Below are positions 30,034 to 37,983 of a stretch of DNA of 64,000 nucleotides, piece after piece. Below the pieces are notes generated by a model. The model made no database searches and was not told the DNA's origin. It worked only from the letters and a program-made list of their open reading frames with translations. The position numbers and the translations under genes are program-made. Each line of letters opens with the position of its first letter. The stretch's first letter is position 1. This stretch comes from an uncultured Flavobacteriales bacterium (lineage in GTDB: Bacteria; Bacteroidota; Bacteroidia; Flavobacteriales_D; Parvicellaceae), in NCBI GenBank assembly GCA_938075455.1, contig CALJHN010000001.1, positions 1 through 64,000 on the forward strand, written 5' to 3'.

Positions 30034-30446
30034 AACTCCTCATACTTTAAATAATCTTGCAAAATAATAACAGCAGCTATTTCATCAAGGGTTTCTTTAT
30101 TTCTCCTTTTCATTTTTTTAATTCCAGAATCTAATATCGTTTGCATGGCTATTTTCGAAGTGAACCTCTCATCATATAATTTAATTTCTATTTCAGGAAA
30201 AGATTTAGTTATTCTTTGGAAAAAATTCTGAATCATGTCACTTGAATGGGTTTTCTCACCTAAAAGAGATTTTGGTTCTCCAATAACTATTTTAGCAACT
30301 TTATTTTTCACTAGATGATTTTCAATAAAAATCAGTAAATCGTTTGTTTTAACTGTCTTTAGGGCATGAGCAATAAATAATGGACTTTCTGCAAAGGCAA
30401 TACCTGTTCTTTTAAATCCGTAATCCAAAGCCAAAATTTGATTCAT
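30012..30446 (-). CDS. ruvX: YqgF/RuvX-type Holliday junction resolvase-like nuclease
   Basis: This 144-residue RNase H-fold protein begins with ILALDYGFKRTGIAFAES, whose Asp is the first catalytic residue. It continues with VIGEPKSLLGEKTHSS and IKLYDERFTSKIA, the second conserved segment, and ends with LDEIAAVIILQDYL, supplying the last acidic residue. The family acts on 16S rRNA 3' maturation and on Holliday junctions in different bacteria. The ATG is at 30446; a TATATTTG element (minus strand 30458 to 30451) lies so close upstream that a very short leader would result. The divergent dapD gene starts 58 bases away. Confidence 0.93.
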   Translation of the reverse strand: MNQILALDYGFKRTGIAFAESPLFIAHALKTVKTNDLLIFIENHLVKNKVAKIVIGEPKSLLGEKTHSSDMIQNFFQRITKSFPEIEIKLYDERFTSKIAMQTILDSGIKKMKRRNKETLDEIAAVIILQDYLKYEEFQRSSNT

Positions 30447-30504
30447 TGCTCAAATATAATCCTATAAAATAAAACCATTTAAATTAATTGTGATATTTGC
30501 AAAT

Positions 30505-31317
30505 ATGGATTTAGAGAAAATAATCAATGAAGCGTGGTCAAATAGGGATTTATTAAAAAATGAACTAACTGTAAATGCTGTAGAAAAAGTAATTGCCAAG
30601 TTAGATACTGGTGTTCTGAGAGTTGCTGAAAAGATTAATAATAAATGGGAAACACACCAATGGATAAAAAAAGCTGTTGTCTTGTATTTTCCCATAAGGA
30701 AAATGGAAACAATAAAAATTGGTCCTTTAGAGTTTCACGATAAAATGAAATTAAAAAATAATTATGCTTCAAAGGGTGTTAGAGTTGTTCCTCATGCTAT
30801 TGCTAGATTTGGAGCCTATCTTGCTAAAAACGTTATTATGATGCCATCCTATGTAAATATTGGAGCATATGTAGATTCAGGAACTATGGTAGACACATGG
30901 GCAACTGTTGGTTCATGTGCTCAAATAGGAAAAAACGTTCATTTAAGCGGAGGTGTAGGAATTGGAGGAGTTTTAGAGCCATTGCAAGCATCTCCAGTAA
31001 TTATTGAGGATAATGCTTTTATTGGATCTAGATGTATAATAGTAGAAGGTGCTAGAGTTGGAAAAGAAGCAGTTTTAGGTGCAAATGTTGTTATTACAAA
31101 ATCTACAAAGGTAATTGATGTCACCCAATCTGAGCCTGTAGAATACAGAGGAGAAGTCCCGGAAAGAAAAGTAGTTATTCCTGGTTCCTACACTAAAAAA
31201 TTCAATAGTGGAGATTACCAAGTACCCTGTGCTTTGATTATTGGAGAACGTAAAGAAAGTACAGATCTCAAAACATCTCTTAACGAAGTATTGAGAGAGT
31301 TTGAAGTCAGTATTTAA
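30505..31317 (+). CDS. dapD: 2,3,4,5-tetrahydropyridine-2,6-dicarboxylate N-succinyltransferase
   Basis: DapD (270 residues from ATG 30505, MDLEKIINEAW) transfers succinyl to tetrahydrodipicolinate in the lysine and diaminopimelate pathway, needed for peptidoglycan. The left-handed beta-helix of hexapeptide repeats lies at about 90-220 (YVNIGAYVDSGTMVDTWATVG, then GVGIGGVLEPLQASPVIIEDNAFIGS). Catalytic and substrate residues fall in HLSGGVGIGG. An in-frame GTG at 30490 would add 5 residues (MIFAN), but the ATG gives the family's usual N-terminus. Length matches the family. Confidence 0.96.
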   Translation: MDLEKIINEAWSNRDLLKNELTVNAVEKVIAKLDTGVLRVAEKINNKWETHQWIKKAVVLYFPIRKMETIKIGPLEFHDKMKLKNNYASKGVRVVPHAIARFGAYLAKNVIMMPSYVNIGAYVDSGTMVDTWATVGSCAQIGKNVHLSGGVGIGGVLEPLQASPVIIEDNAFIGSRCIIVEGARVGKEAVLGANVVITKSTKVIDVTQSEPVEYRGEVPERKVVIPGSYTKKFNSGDYQVPCALIIGERKESTDLKTSLNEVLREFEVSI

Positions 31318-31339
31318 TTATTTAAAATAAATTTACGAA

Positions 31340-32467
31340 ATGAAAATTGGTTTTGATGCCAAAAGAGCATATCAAAATTTTACTGGATTAGGCAATTACA
31401 GTAGAGACTTAATTGAGCACTTAATCAAAGAATATTCAGAAAATGAATACTTCTTATTTGCTCCAAAAGATTCTGAAAACTCAAGATTAGATTTCTTAAA
31501 GAATTACAACAATACTTACTCCATATTTCCTCATAATAAATTAAATAAAACTTTTAAAGGATTATGGCGAACTATAAACATGGAAAAATCCATAATTAAA
31601 AATAATGTAGATATATTCCACGGTTTAAGCAATGAGATTCCAAGAGTTAAGAATAAGAAAATTCCATATGTAGTTACCATTCATGATTTAATCTTTAAAA
31701 GGTTCCCAAGAAATTACAGAAACATAGATAAAAAAATATATAATATCAAATATAAATATGCAGTAAAGCATGCAGATTTAACCATTGCAATCAGTGAACA
31801 AACAAAACAAGATATAGTAGAATTTTACAAGATAAAACCTGAGAGTATAAAAGTTATATATCAAACTTGCCACGAAAATTTTAGAAAAGAATATTCCAAA
31901 AAAAACATAGATCTTACAAAGAAAAAATTTAATCTTCCCAAAGACTTTATTCTAAATGTAGGAACTATAGAAACTAGAAAAAATTTAATATCCATTATAA
32001 ATGCCATGAGTGTTATGAAAATGGATGTTCCTTTGGTGGTGGTTGGAAAAAAAACACAGTATATGAATTTTCTGAAAATCCAAATGAAAAAAATGAATTT
32101 TGACAGTAAAAAAATTATTTTTTTAGAGGATGTTTCAATTGATGAATTACCAATAATTTACTCTCTGTCATCCTTATTTCTTTACCCATCCTTATTCGAG
32201 GGTTTTGGAATTCCTATACTTGAAGCACTAAACTGTAAAATACCTGTTATAAGTAGTAAAGGAAGTTGTTTTCAAGAAGCTGGTGGGGATTTCAGTAAAT
32301 ATATTGATTCAGAAAACAGGGAAGAATTTGCATTTCAAATTGAGAATTGTCTTACCAATACTAAACTAAGAGAATCTATGATTACCGAGGGTCTTAAACA
32401 TGCAGAAAATTTCCTACCAAATAAAATTTCAAAAAAGCTTATTGATGTCTACGAAAGTTTGGTCTAA
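31340..32467 (+). CDS. GT4-family glycosyltransferase
   Basis: A 375-residue GT-B fold enzyme. The N-terminal domain has the acceptor-side signature FDAKRAYQNFTGLGNYSRDL. The C-terminal domain begins near residue 205 (ILNVGTIETRKNL, the conserved ExRKN loop). The donor-binding motif SLFEGFGIPILEAL at about 288-301 carries the two glutamates of the E-x7-E pattern. The closest recognisable group is the mannosyltransferase/GT4 family used for cell-surface polysaccharide; the sugar is not predictable. It heads a plus-strand run with a Sua5-family gene (23-base overlap), a tRNA nucleotidyltransferase and a pRiA4b-ORF3-like gene, all overlapping. Confidence 0.9.
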   Translation: MKIGFDAKRAYQNFTGLGNYSRDLIEHLIKEYSENEYFLFAPKDSENSRLDFLKNYNNTYSIFPHNKLNKTFKGLWRTINMEKSIIKNNVDIFHGLSNEIPRVKNKKIPYVVTIHDLIFKRFPRNYRNIDKKIYNIKYKYAVKHADLTIAISEQTKQDIVEFYKIKPESIKVIYQTCHENFRKEYSKKNIDLTKKKFNLPKDFILNVGTIETRKNLISIINAMSVMKMDVPLVVVGKKTQYMNFLKIQMKKMNFDSKKIIFLEDVSIDELPIIYSLSSLFLYPSLFEGFGIPILEALNCKIPVISSKGSCFQEAGGDFSKYIDSENREEFAFQIENCLTNTKLRESMITEGLKHAENFLPNKISKKLIDVYESLV

Positions 32468-33029
32468 TAATTATAATTCTTCAAAAATTGATTCCGCTTT
32501 TGAAATTCTTAATAATGGAGGAATCATTCTATATCCAACTGAGACTATTTGGGCCATTGGATGTAAATCAATACTTAAAAATAGTGTTAAGAGAGTTTAT
32601 GAAATTAAAAAGAGACCTTACCATATGCCATTAATTAATTTAATTGATGAGACAAAAAAAATTCCAAAATATGTAGAAAATTTAAATATCAAGGAGTTTG
32701 ATTTTATAAATAAGAACGATACCCCTCCTACTGTTATATATCCAAATTGCAAAAGCAAATACAGTTTTCTAGCCAATGATATGAATGAGATTTCCTTTAG
32801 AGTAACTCCTATAAAAGAGTTGAAAGAAATTATAAGCAAAATAGATTCTCCACTTATTTCAAGTTCTGCTAATATTAGTGGAGAAAATTTTCCGAAAAGA
32901 TTAGATAATATTTCTAATTCAATTATAAATTCTGCAGATCTAATTCTTAATTTTGAAGTAAAATCTTCTGGAAGACCATCGGAAGTAATAAAAATCAATA
33001 ACGGTAAAATTGAATATCTTAGAAAATAA
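32445..33029 (+). CDS. Sua5/YciO/YrdC-family protein (threonylcarbamoyl-AMP synthase-like)
   Basis: A 194-residue YrdC-fold protein from ATG 32445 (MSTKVWSNNYNSSK). A longer in-frame reading would lie inside the glycosyltransferase gene. Family signatures are GGIILYPTETIWAIGCKS (about 18-35), VYEIKKRPYHMPL with the lysine-rich nucleotide-binding segment, and LISSSANISGENFPK. YrdC/TsaC makes threonylcarbamoyl-AMP for tRNA t6A. Neighbouring tRNA nucleotidyltransferase fits a tRNA-modification role. A second family member is at 48553-49161; this one has the more typical active-site region (PTETIWAIGC, SSSANISG) and is the better TsaC candidate. Confidence 0.88.
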   Translation: MSTKVWSNNYNSSKIDSAFEILNNGGIILYPTETIWAIGCKSILKNSVKRVYEIKKRPYHMPLINLIDETKKIPKYVENLNIKEFDFINKNDTPPTVIYPNCKSKYSFLANDMNEISFRVTPIKELKEIISKIDSPLISSSANISGENFPKRLDNISNSIINSADLILNFEVKSSGRPSEVIKINNGKIEYLRK

Positions 33030-34440
33030 ATACAATAATCTTTTAGGATCAGATAAAATCTTTAAAACCATTTCAAGTATTGCTGATCAAATTGACCAAA
33101 AAGCATTTGTTATTGGAGGTTATGTAAGAGATCAAATTCTTAATAGAACCACAAAGGATATTGATATAGTTACAATTGGAAGTGGAATTGAGCTTGCAAA
33201 GAAGACTGCCAATTTTTTAAATATTTCACCTGTTAAAGTTTTTAAAAATTTTGGTACAGCTATGATTAATGTTGGAGATCTTGAAGTTCAATTTGTTGGC
33301 GCTAGAAAAGAAAGTTATAGAAAAGACTCTAGAAACCCAATTGTTGAAAATGGAACTGTAGAAGAAGATCAAAACAGAAGAGATTTTACAATTAATGCAT
33401 TGGCTATATCCTTAAACAAGGAAAATTATGGTGCATTTATTGACCCATTCAATGGAATAAAAGATTTGAAAGAGAAGAGGCTGAAAACTCCACTAGATCC
33501 AAATATCACATTTTCAGATGATCCTTTGAGAATGATGAGAGCAATTAGATTTTCTTCTCAATTAGATTTTAGAATTGAAAATCAAACATTAGAAGCCATT
33601 AAAAAAAATGCAGGTAGAATAGAAATTGTTGCACAAGAAAGAATAACTGAAGAATTAAATAAAATAATATTAAGCGATCAACCTTCAAAAGGATTTAAAC
33701 TTTTAGAAGAAACTGGATTGTTGAAATTAATTTTTCCTGAACTTCAGTTATTAAAAGGTGTGGAAATAAAAGATGGAAAAAGCCACAAGGATAATTTTTA
33801 CCATACATTAAAAGTTCTTGACAATATTCTGCAACATAGTAAAGGAAATTTGTGGCTCAGATGGGCAGCTTTACTTCACGATATAGCAAAACCAAACACA
33901 AAAAGATTTAATAAAAGACAAGGATGGACATTTCATGGTCATGAAGACAAAGGTGCAAGAATGGTACCTTCTATATTTAGAAAATTAAAACTTCCTTTAG
34001 ACACTCCTATGAAGTATGTCCAAAAATTAGTTTTGTTGCATTTGAGGCCAATATCATTAACCAACAAAAGTATAACGGATTCAGCCCTTAGAAGATTGTT
34101 ATTTGAAGCGGGAGACGATTTAGAGGATTTAATGACATTATGTCAATCAGATATTACTTCAAAAAATAAGGAGAAAAAAATTAAATACATCAAGAGGTTT
34201 GAAGATGTTAAAATAAAACTTAGAGATTTAGAAGACAGAGATAAAATAAAAAATTGGCAACCTCCAATAGATGGAAAAGAGATTATGGAAATTTTTAATA
34301 TTAAACCTTGTAAGGAGATTGGTATTCTTAAAGAATCTATAAAAAATGCTATTTTAGATGGTATAATAAAAAACAGCTACCAAGAAGCATACAACTATTT
34401 ACTTATTAAGGCTAAAGAAATTGGAATAATTGAAAAATAA
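33010..34440 (+). CDS. cca: tRNA nucleotidyltransferase (CCA-adding type) with HD domain
   Basis: This 476-residue class II nucleotidyltransferase has the head domain signature VIGGYVRDQILNRTTKDIDIVTIG (about 34-57, with the two catalytic aspartates in DIDIV). The neck motifs follow as NRRDFTINALAISL and DPLRMMRAIRFSSQLDF. An HD domain at about 255-340 carries LRWAALLHDIAKP, and a GHEDKGARM motif lies after it. It would build or repair the tRNA 3' CCA end. The start is TTG 33010, overlapping the upstream Sua5-type gene by 20 bases; no in-frame ATG fits. The next gene begins within its last 11 bases. Confidence 0.93.
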   Translation: MNILENKYNNLLGSDKIFKTISSIADQIDQKAFVIGGYVRDQILNRTTKDIDIVTIGSGIELAKKTANFLNISPVKVFKNFGTAMINVGDLEVQFVGARKESYRKDSRNPIVENGTVEEDQNRRDFTINALAISLNKENYGAFIDPFNGIKDLKEKRLKTPLDPNITFSDDPLRMMRAIRFSSQLDFRIENQTLEAIKKNAGRIEIVAQERITEELNKIILSDQPSKGFKLLEETGLLKLIFPELQLLKGVEIKDGKSHKDNFYHTLKVLDNILQHSKGNLWLRWAALLHDIAKPNTKRFNKRQGWTFHGHEDKGARMVPSIFRKLKLPLDTPMKYVQKLVLLHLRPISLTNKSITDSALRRLLFEAGDDLEDLMTLCQSDITSKNKEKKIKYIKRFEDVKIKLRDLEDRDKIKNWQPPIDGKEIMEIFNIKPCKEIGILKESIKNAILDGIIKNSYQEAYNYLLIKAKEIGIIEK

Positions 34441-34960
34441 CTCATTAGATATAAGAATAGTAGCAGATACTCAAGAGGATATATTTGCAGACTTAAGAAT
34501 ACATAAAGAAAATAATTTCTTGACAATACATGATTTTTTGGTAGAAAATTTTCATCTAGATAAATTAGAAATGTCTTCTTTTTTCTATAGTAACGACGAT
34601 TGGGATAAAGGTGAAGAAATTACGTTAATGAATATGAATATTGGAGAAGATCAATCGATTAAGTTCATGGAATCTATTTCCATAGATGAAGTATTCCAAG
34701 AAAAGAAATTTAAATTCTTATATGTAAATGACTTTCTTAATATGAATATATTTTATGTAGAGATATTGAAAGAAAGTTATTTAGAGAAAGAAGAATCCTT
34801 AAAGCTTCTTCATAAATTGGGTGAATATCAAGCTAAAAAAAGTGATAACATACTTATTATGGAAGATGAAAACAAACTTTCCGAAATAGAAGATATTCTA
34901 AATGAACCTGAAGAAGATGAATTCGGTGGCTTTGAAGAACTAGACCAGGACTTGTACTAA
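34430..34960 (+). CDS. pRiA4b ORF-3-like (IS1096 ORF3-type) protein
   Basis: A 176-residue acidic protein I assign with moderate certainty to the pRiA4b ORF-3-like family. The shared elements are the start (IRIVADTQEDIFADLRIHKENNFLTIHDFLVENFHLDK), the FFYSNDDWDKGEEITLMNM segment and the LYVNDFLNMNIFYVEILK strand. The tail is very acidic (EDEFGGFEELDQDLY). The function is unknown even where the family is recognised; Bacteroidota carry chromosomal copies unconnected to plasmids. Translation starts at TTG 34430, inside the end of the tRNA nucleotidyltransferase gene. It ends 1 base from the end of the convergent membrane-protein gene. Confidence 0.72.
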   Translation: MKNNSLDIRIVADTQEDIFADLRIHKENNFLTIHDFLVENFHLDKLEMSSFFYSNDDWDKGEEITLMNMNIGEDQSIKFMESISIDEVFQEKKFKFLYVNDFLNMNIFYVEILKESYLEKEESLKLLHKLGEYQAKKSDNILIMEDENKLSEIEDILNEPEEDEFGGFEELDQDLY

Positions 34961-34961
34961 A

Positions 34962-37031
34962 TCATAAAAGACCTTTATTCTTCCTTATAAACCATTCAAC
35001 AAAAGGAAATATTAAGAGTAAAAGAAGCCATTTATAGTTAATAAGATCTTGCTGCTTTTGTTCGACATGAGTCTTGATTTTTAAATTATTATCATTCTTG
35101 AGCAACTCCACTAAGTTTTTAATTTCTGAAAACTGATAACTTCCTCCATTTTGATTAAGTAATGCTAATTTTTTTGGATTTGCTACAGTATTTAACTTTT
35201 CAATATTTGAAGGAATAATTGAAAATTTACCTTCTGATTTAAGAATTTCATCTTCATTATTTAGGATTATTTTATAGTTATAATCTCCAATTGGCAATCC
35301 ATTAAGTTTTAAATCGTAAAAATTATCTCTAGAAATTAAATTTTTGAAATATTCTTTTCCGGACGAATCTTGGTAAGAAAACACAATATCTGCTCCAGAA
35401 ACAACCTCCATTAATTCATTGTAATACTCTGTATATATGTAGAGAGATTTATTCTCGAAACTATTCTTTGGTACTATAGAATTTAGTCTAGATTTTTTGT
35501 CTGTTCTCTTCAAATATTGAGTGATTTTTTTAATTAAATCTTTAAATATATGGGAATTGTTATTAAGTCTATATTCGGCCATTTTCCATCTCCATATACC
35601 TTCACCAATTATTACTCCATGTTTGATATTTCTATTATTGAAAAAATAAATTAATGGGTAAGGCATTTTTAAGTTATTTACAGACTGATAAAGTAAAATA
35701 TTTGCACTAGAAACTAGATTGTAATCTATCGAAAATGGGACATAAAGAGGTGGATATTCAGAAATTATTTTTTGCCATTTCTCTCCAAATGCAAAAGACT
35801 TAAAATCTTCATTTAAATTGGCTCTTACATAATTAGCACCTTTAAAATTATTTTGTTTTAGTCCTAAAAGAACATTTTCAGCAGTTTTAGATTTAATTTC
35901 TGAACCTGAAATAATTAAAGATGGTATCTCCAACTGTCTACTTTTCTCAACAACATTCATTAAAGTTTTACTACTGGTTGGCTTGTAAAAAATTAATAAA
36001 TCGAAGTCATTAATTTTACCATTAAAATCATCAATTTGAAAAGTGGCTACTTTTGATTTCAATTGGTCTTCTAATGCCCAATTAAGAGCTGCAATATCTG
36101 GATGTGAACCAGAACTTAATATTAATATCTTTTGTGAATAGTCAATTACTTCAATGAAAGTTTTTTTAGAATTATTCAATAAGTTTTTATCTGTTTTTTT
36201 AGAACTAATAACTACTTTATATTCCTTAATCCCTTTTTCATTTGCTTTGTTTATAAAAGTTACTTTATTGATTCCTTTATTAAAGGTTTTAAACTTTTTT
36301 TCTTGTACTTTTTCTTTCCCGGAAAATAATTGGACCTTAACATTTTTAAAAGAATTATTTGCGGCCATGGTGACTTCTACTGGAAAATCATTTCCCAAAA
36401 GAGCATATTTATTATTGTTGATAGATTTAATCTTTATATCGTCATATTGTAAAGTATCTCCAAGAAGAATTGTATTTACTGAAATTGAAGGAGAAATAGA
36501 TAAATAAGGCAAATCCTTACCCATATTTACTACTCCATCCGATGCGATTACTAAATCTGTTAAGTTAGTTCCATGGTATTTTAAGTTTATGAAACTATAT
36601 AGTTGATCAAAATTAGTAGAATTGTCTTCAAAGGAAAAAAGTGTGTCTTTTAAAATTTTTTGTCCAAAAACACATGTTCTTAAATCATAAAACTCTTTCA
36701 ACTCTTCAAATTGACTTTTAATTGAATCTTCATAAAAATTCATATAAAAAGTTGAATCTTCATTAGACAAAATACTTTTAGAATTATCTTGAGCAAGCAA
36801 AAGAATAGGTTTTTCTTCCACTGACTCTGATTTTATAATCTTAGGTCTTAAAAGAAAAATACTTAATAAAATAAAAGTAATCCATCTTAAAATAAATAAG
36901 ATTAAAAGAGATTTTGAGGATAAATAATTCTGTTTTCTTTCCTTATTGTAAAGGAAAATAGTTAAGGCAAATCCAATTGCAATAGAAACAAAAAAAACGT
37001 AAATGGGGGAATCAAAAATTATTGTACTCAA
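34962..37031 (-). CDS. BatA/VWA-like membrane protein
   Basis: A 689-residue protein with two N-terminal membrane helices (about 8-25 and 40-62), a large extracytoplasmic region and a C-terminal helix (about 668-683, WLLLLLIFPFVEWFIRK). Residues 76-200 resemble a VWA-like fold (PILLLAQDNSKSI, TDLVIASDGVVNMGKDL), but the MIDAS is imperfect: the DxSxS position reads DNSKS. A gatase-like segment follows around 300-430 (KILILSSGSHPDIAALNWAL). The layout is that of Bacteroidota aerotolerance-type (BatA-like) membrane proteins of unknown role. The plus-strand gene at 43848-45890 has the same overall design. Confidence 0.78.
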   Translation of the reverse strand: MSTIIFDSPIYVFFVSIAIGFALTIFLYNKERKQNYLSSKSLLILFILRWITFILLSIFLLRPKIIKSESVEEKPILLLAQDNSKSILSNEDSTFYMNFYEDSIKSQFEELKEFYDLRTCVFGQKILKDTLFSFEDNSTNFDQLYSFINLKYHGTNLTDLVIASDGVVNMGKDLPYLSISPSISVNTILLGDTLQYDDIKIKSINNNKYALLGNDFPVEVTMAANNSFKNVKVQLFSGKEKVQEKKFKTFNKGINKVTFINKANEKGIKEYKVVISSKKTDKNLLNNSKKTFIEVIDYSQKILILSSGSHPDIAALNWALEDQLKSKVATFQIDDFNGKINDFDLLIFYKPTSSKTLMNVVEKSRQLEIPSLIISGSEIKSKTAENVLLGLKQNNFKGANYVRANLNEDFKSFAFGEKWQKIISEYPPLYVPFSIDYNLVSSANILLYQSVNNLKMPYPLIYFFNNRNIKHGVIIGEGIWRWKMAEYRLNNNSHIFKDLIKKITQYLKRTDKKSRLNSIVPKNSFENKSLYIYTEYYNELMEVVSGADIVFSYQDSSGKEYFKNLISRDNFYDLKLNGLPIGDYNYKIILNNEDEILKSEGKFSIIPSNIEKLNTVANPKKLALLNQNGGSYQFSEIKNLVELLKNDNNLKIKTHVEQKQQDLINYKWLLLLLIFPFVEWFIRKNKGLL

Positions 37032-37041
37032 CTATAATAAG

Positions 37042-37788
37042 TTAGGTTAACATGCCTCCATCAACATTCAAAGTCTGACCAGTTATATAAGCACTTAGAT
37101 CACTTGCCAAGAAAACACAAGCGTTTGCAATATCTTCTGGTGCACCACCTCTTTTAAGTGGAATTGCATTTCTCCAAATATCTACAGTCTTCTCATCTAA
37201 CTTAGCAGTCATTTCAGTTTCAATAAAACCTGGAGCAATTACGTTACTTCTAATATTTCTTGATCCTAACTCCAGAGCAATTGATTTGGAAAATCCAATA
37301 ATTCCAGCTTTTGAAGCGGCATAGTTTGATTGTCCAGCATTTCCTTTTACTCCAACAACAGAACTCATATTAATAATAGAACCTTTTCGTTGTTTGAGCA
37401 TTGATCTTTGCACAGCTTTGGTCATATTAAAAACAGACTTTAGATTAACATCGATAACTTTATCAAAATCTTCTTCACTCATTCTCATTAATAAATTATC
37501 CTTAGTAATTCCAGCATTATTTACTAGAACATCTATAGAACCAAAATCTTCTAAAACATTTTCAACCAAATCTTGTGATTCTTTATGGTCAGCAGCGTTG
37601 CTTTGATAGCTTTTCACTTTTACTCCGTAATTACTTAACTCTTTTTCCAAAGAATTAGCAGATTCTACGGAAGAACTATATGTAAAAGCAACATTTGCTC
37701 CATGTTTGGCAAAAACCATAGCTATTCCTTTACCAATTCCTCTACTTCCCCCAGTTATAATTGCAGTTTTACCTTCTAATAATTTCAT
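37042..37788 (-). CDS. fabG: 3-oxoacyl-ACP reductase FabG
   Basis: This 248-residue short-chain dehydrogenase reduces 3-oxoacyl-ACP with NADPH in fatty acid elongation. The cofactor motif TGGSRGIGKGIA is at about 12-22, NNAG follows near residue 88, and the catalytic Ser in NMSSVVGVKGNAGQ is followed by the YAASK Tyr/Lys pair. FIETEM follows in the substrate loop. I chose the ATG at 37788 because the upstream TTG (37809) would lie in the promoter. That promoter is good: on the minus strand TTTG at 37835-37832, a 17-base spacer and TATATTTG at 37814-37807. A second FabG-like protein belongs to the lipid operon at 54183-54938. Confidence 0.95.
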   Translation of the reverse strand: MKLLEGKTAIITGGSRGIGKGIAMVFAKHGANVAFTYSSSVESANSLEKELSNYGVKVKSYQSNAADHKESQDLVENVLEDFGSIDVLVNNAGITKDNLLMRMSEEDFDKVIDVNLKSVFNMTKAVQRSMLKQRKGSIINMSSVVGVKGNAGQSNYAASKAGIIGFSKSIALELGSRNIRSNVIAPGFIETEMTAKLDEKTVDIWRNAIPLKRGGAPEDIANACVFLASDLSAYITGQTLNVDGGMLT

Positions 37789-37806
37789 TTTTTTATTCTG
37801 TATATT

Positions 37807-37835
37807 CAAATATACACATTCTAATTTCTTACAAA
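37807..37835 (-). promoter_or_regulatory. Bacteroidota-type promoter of fabG
   Basis: Minus strand: TTTG (37835-37832) as the -33 element, 17 bases, then TATATTTG (37814-37807), a full match to TAnnTTTG. Transcription would begin near 37800, about 12 bases before the ATG at 37788. Spacing is 2 bases short of the usual 19. Confidence 0.5.
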
Positions 37836-37955
37836 TAAGGTATTTAAAATTTATATTGATTTTATTCTAATTGTAAGAATCATATTTTTTATGTAGAATC
37901 TACACTTTTAAAATCATTAATTTAAAATGCAACTTTTTTAATTGTTTATTAGTGT

Positions 37956-37963
37956 TATTTTTG
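37956..37963 (+). promoter_or_regulatory. -7 element before the fused E1 gene
   Basis: TATTTTTG matches TAnnTTTG and lies 20 bases before the ATG at 37984. It also argues against the in-frame TTG at 37942, which would be upstream of the transcription start. No clear -33 element. Confidence 0.42.
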
Positions 37964-37983
37964 TAGAAATTCTAAAAATCTTA

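Noticed and set aside
32618-32998. Minus-strand open frame of 126 codons inside the Sua5-type gene
   Set aside because: Shadow of a conserved plus-strand gene with no independent support.
34430-34960. Mobile-element origin for the pRiA4b ORF-3-like gene
   Set aside because: No transposase, inverted ends or target duplications surround it; it overlaps the upstream tRNA nucleotidyltransferase gene and has ordinary composition.
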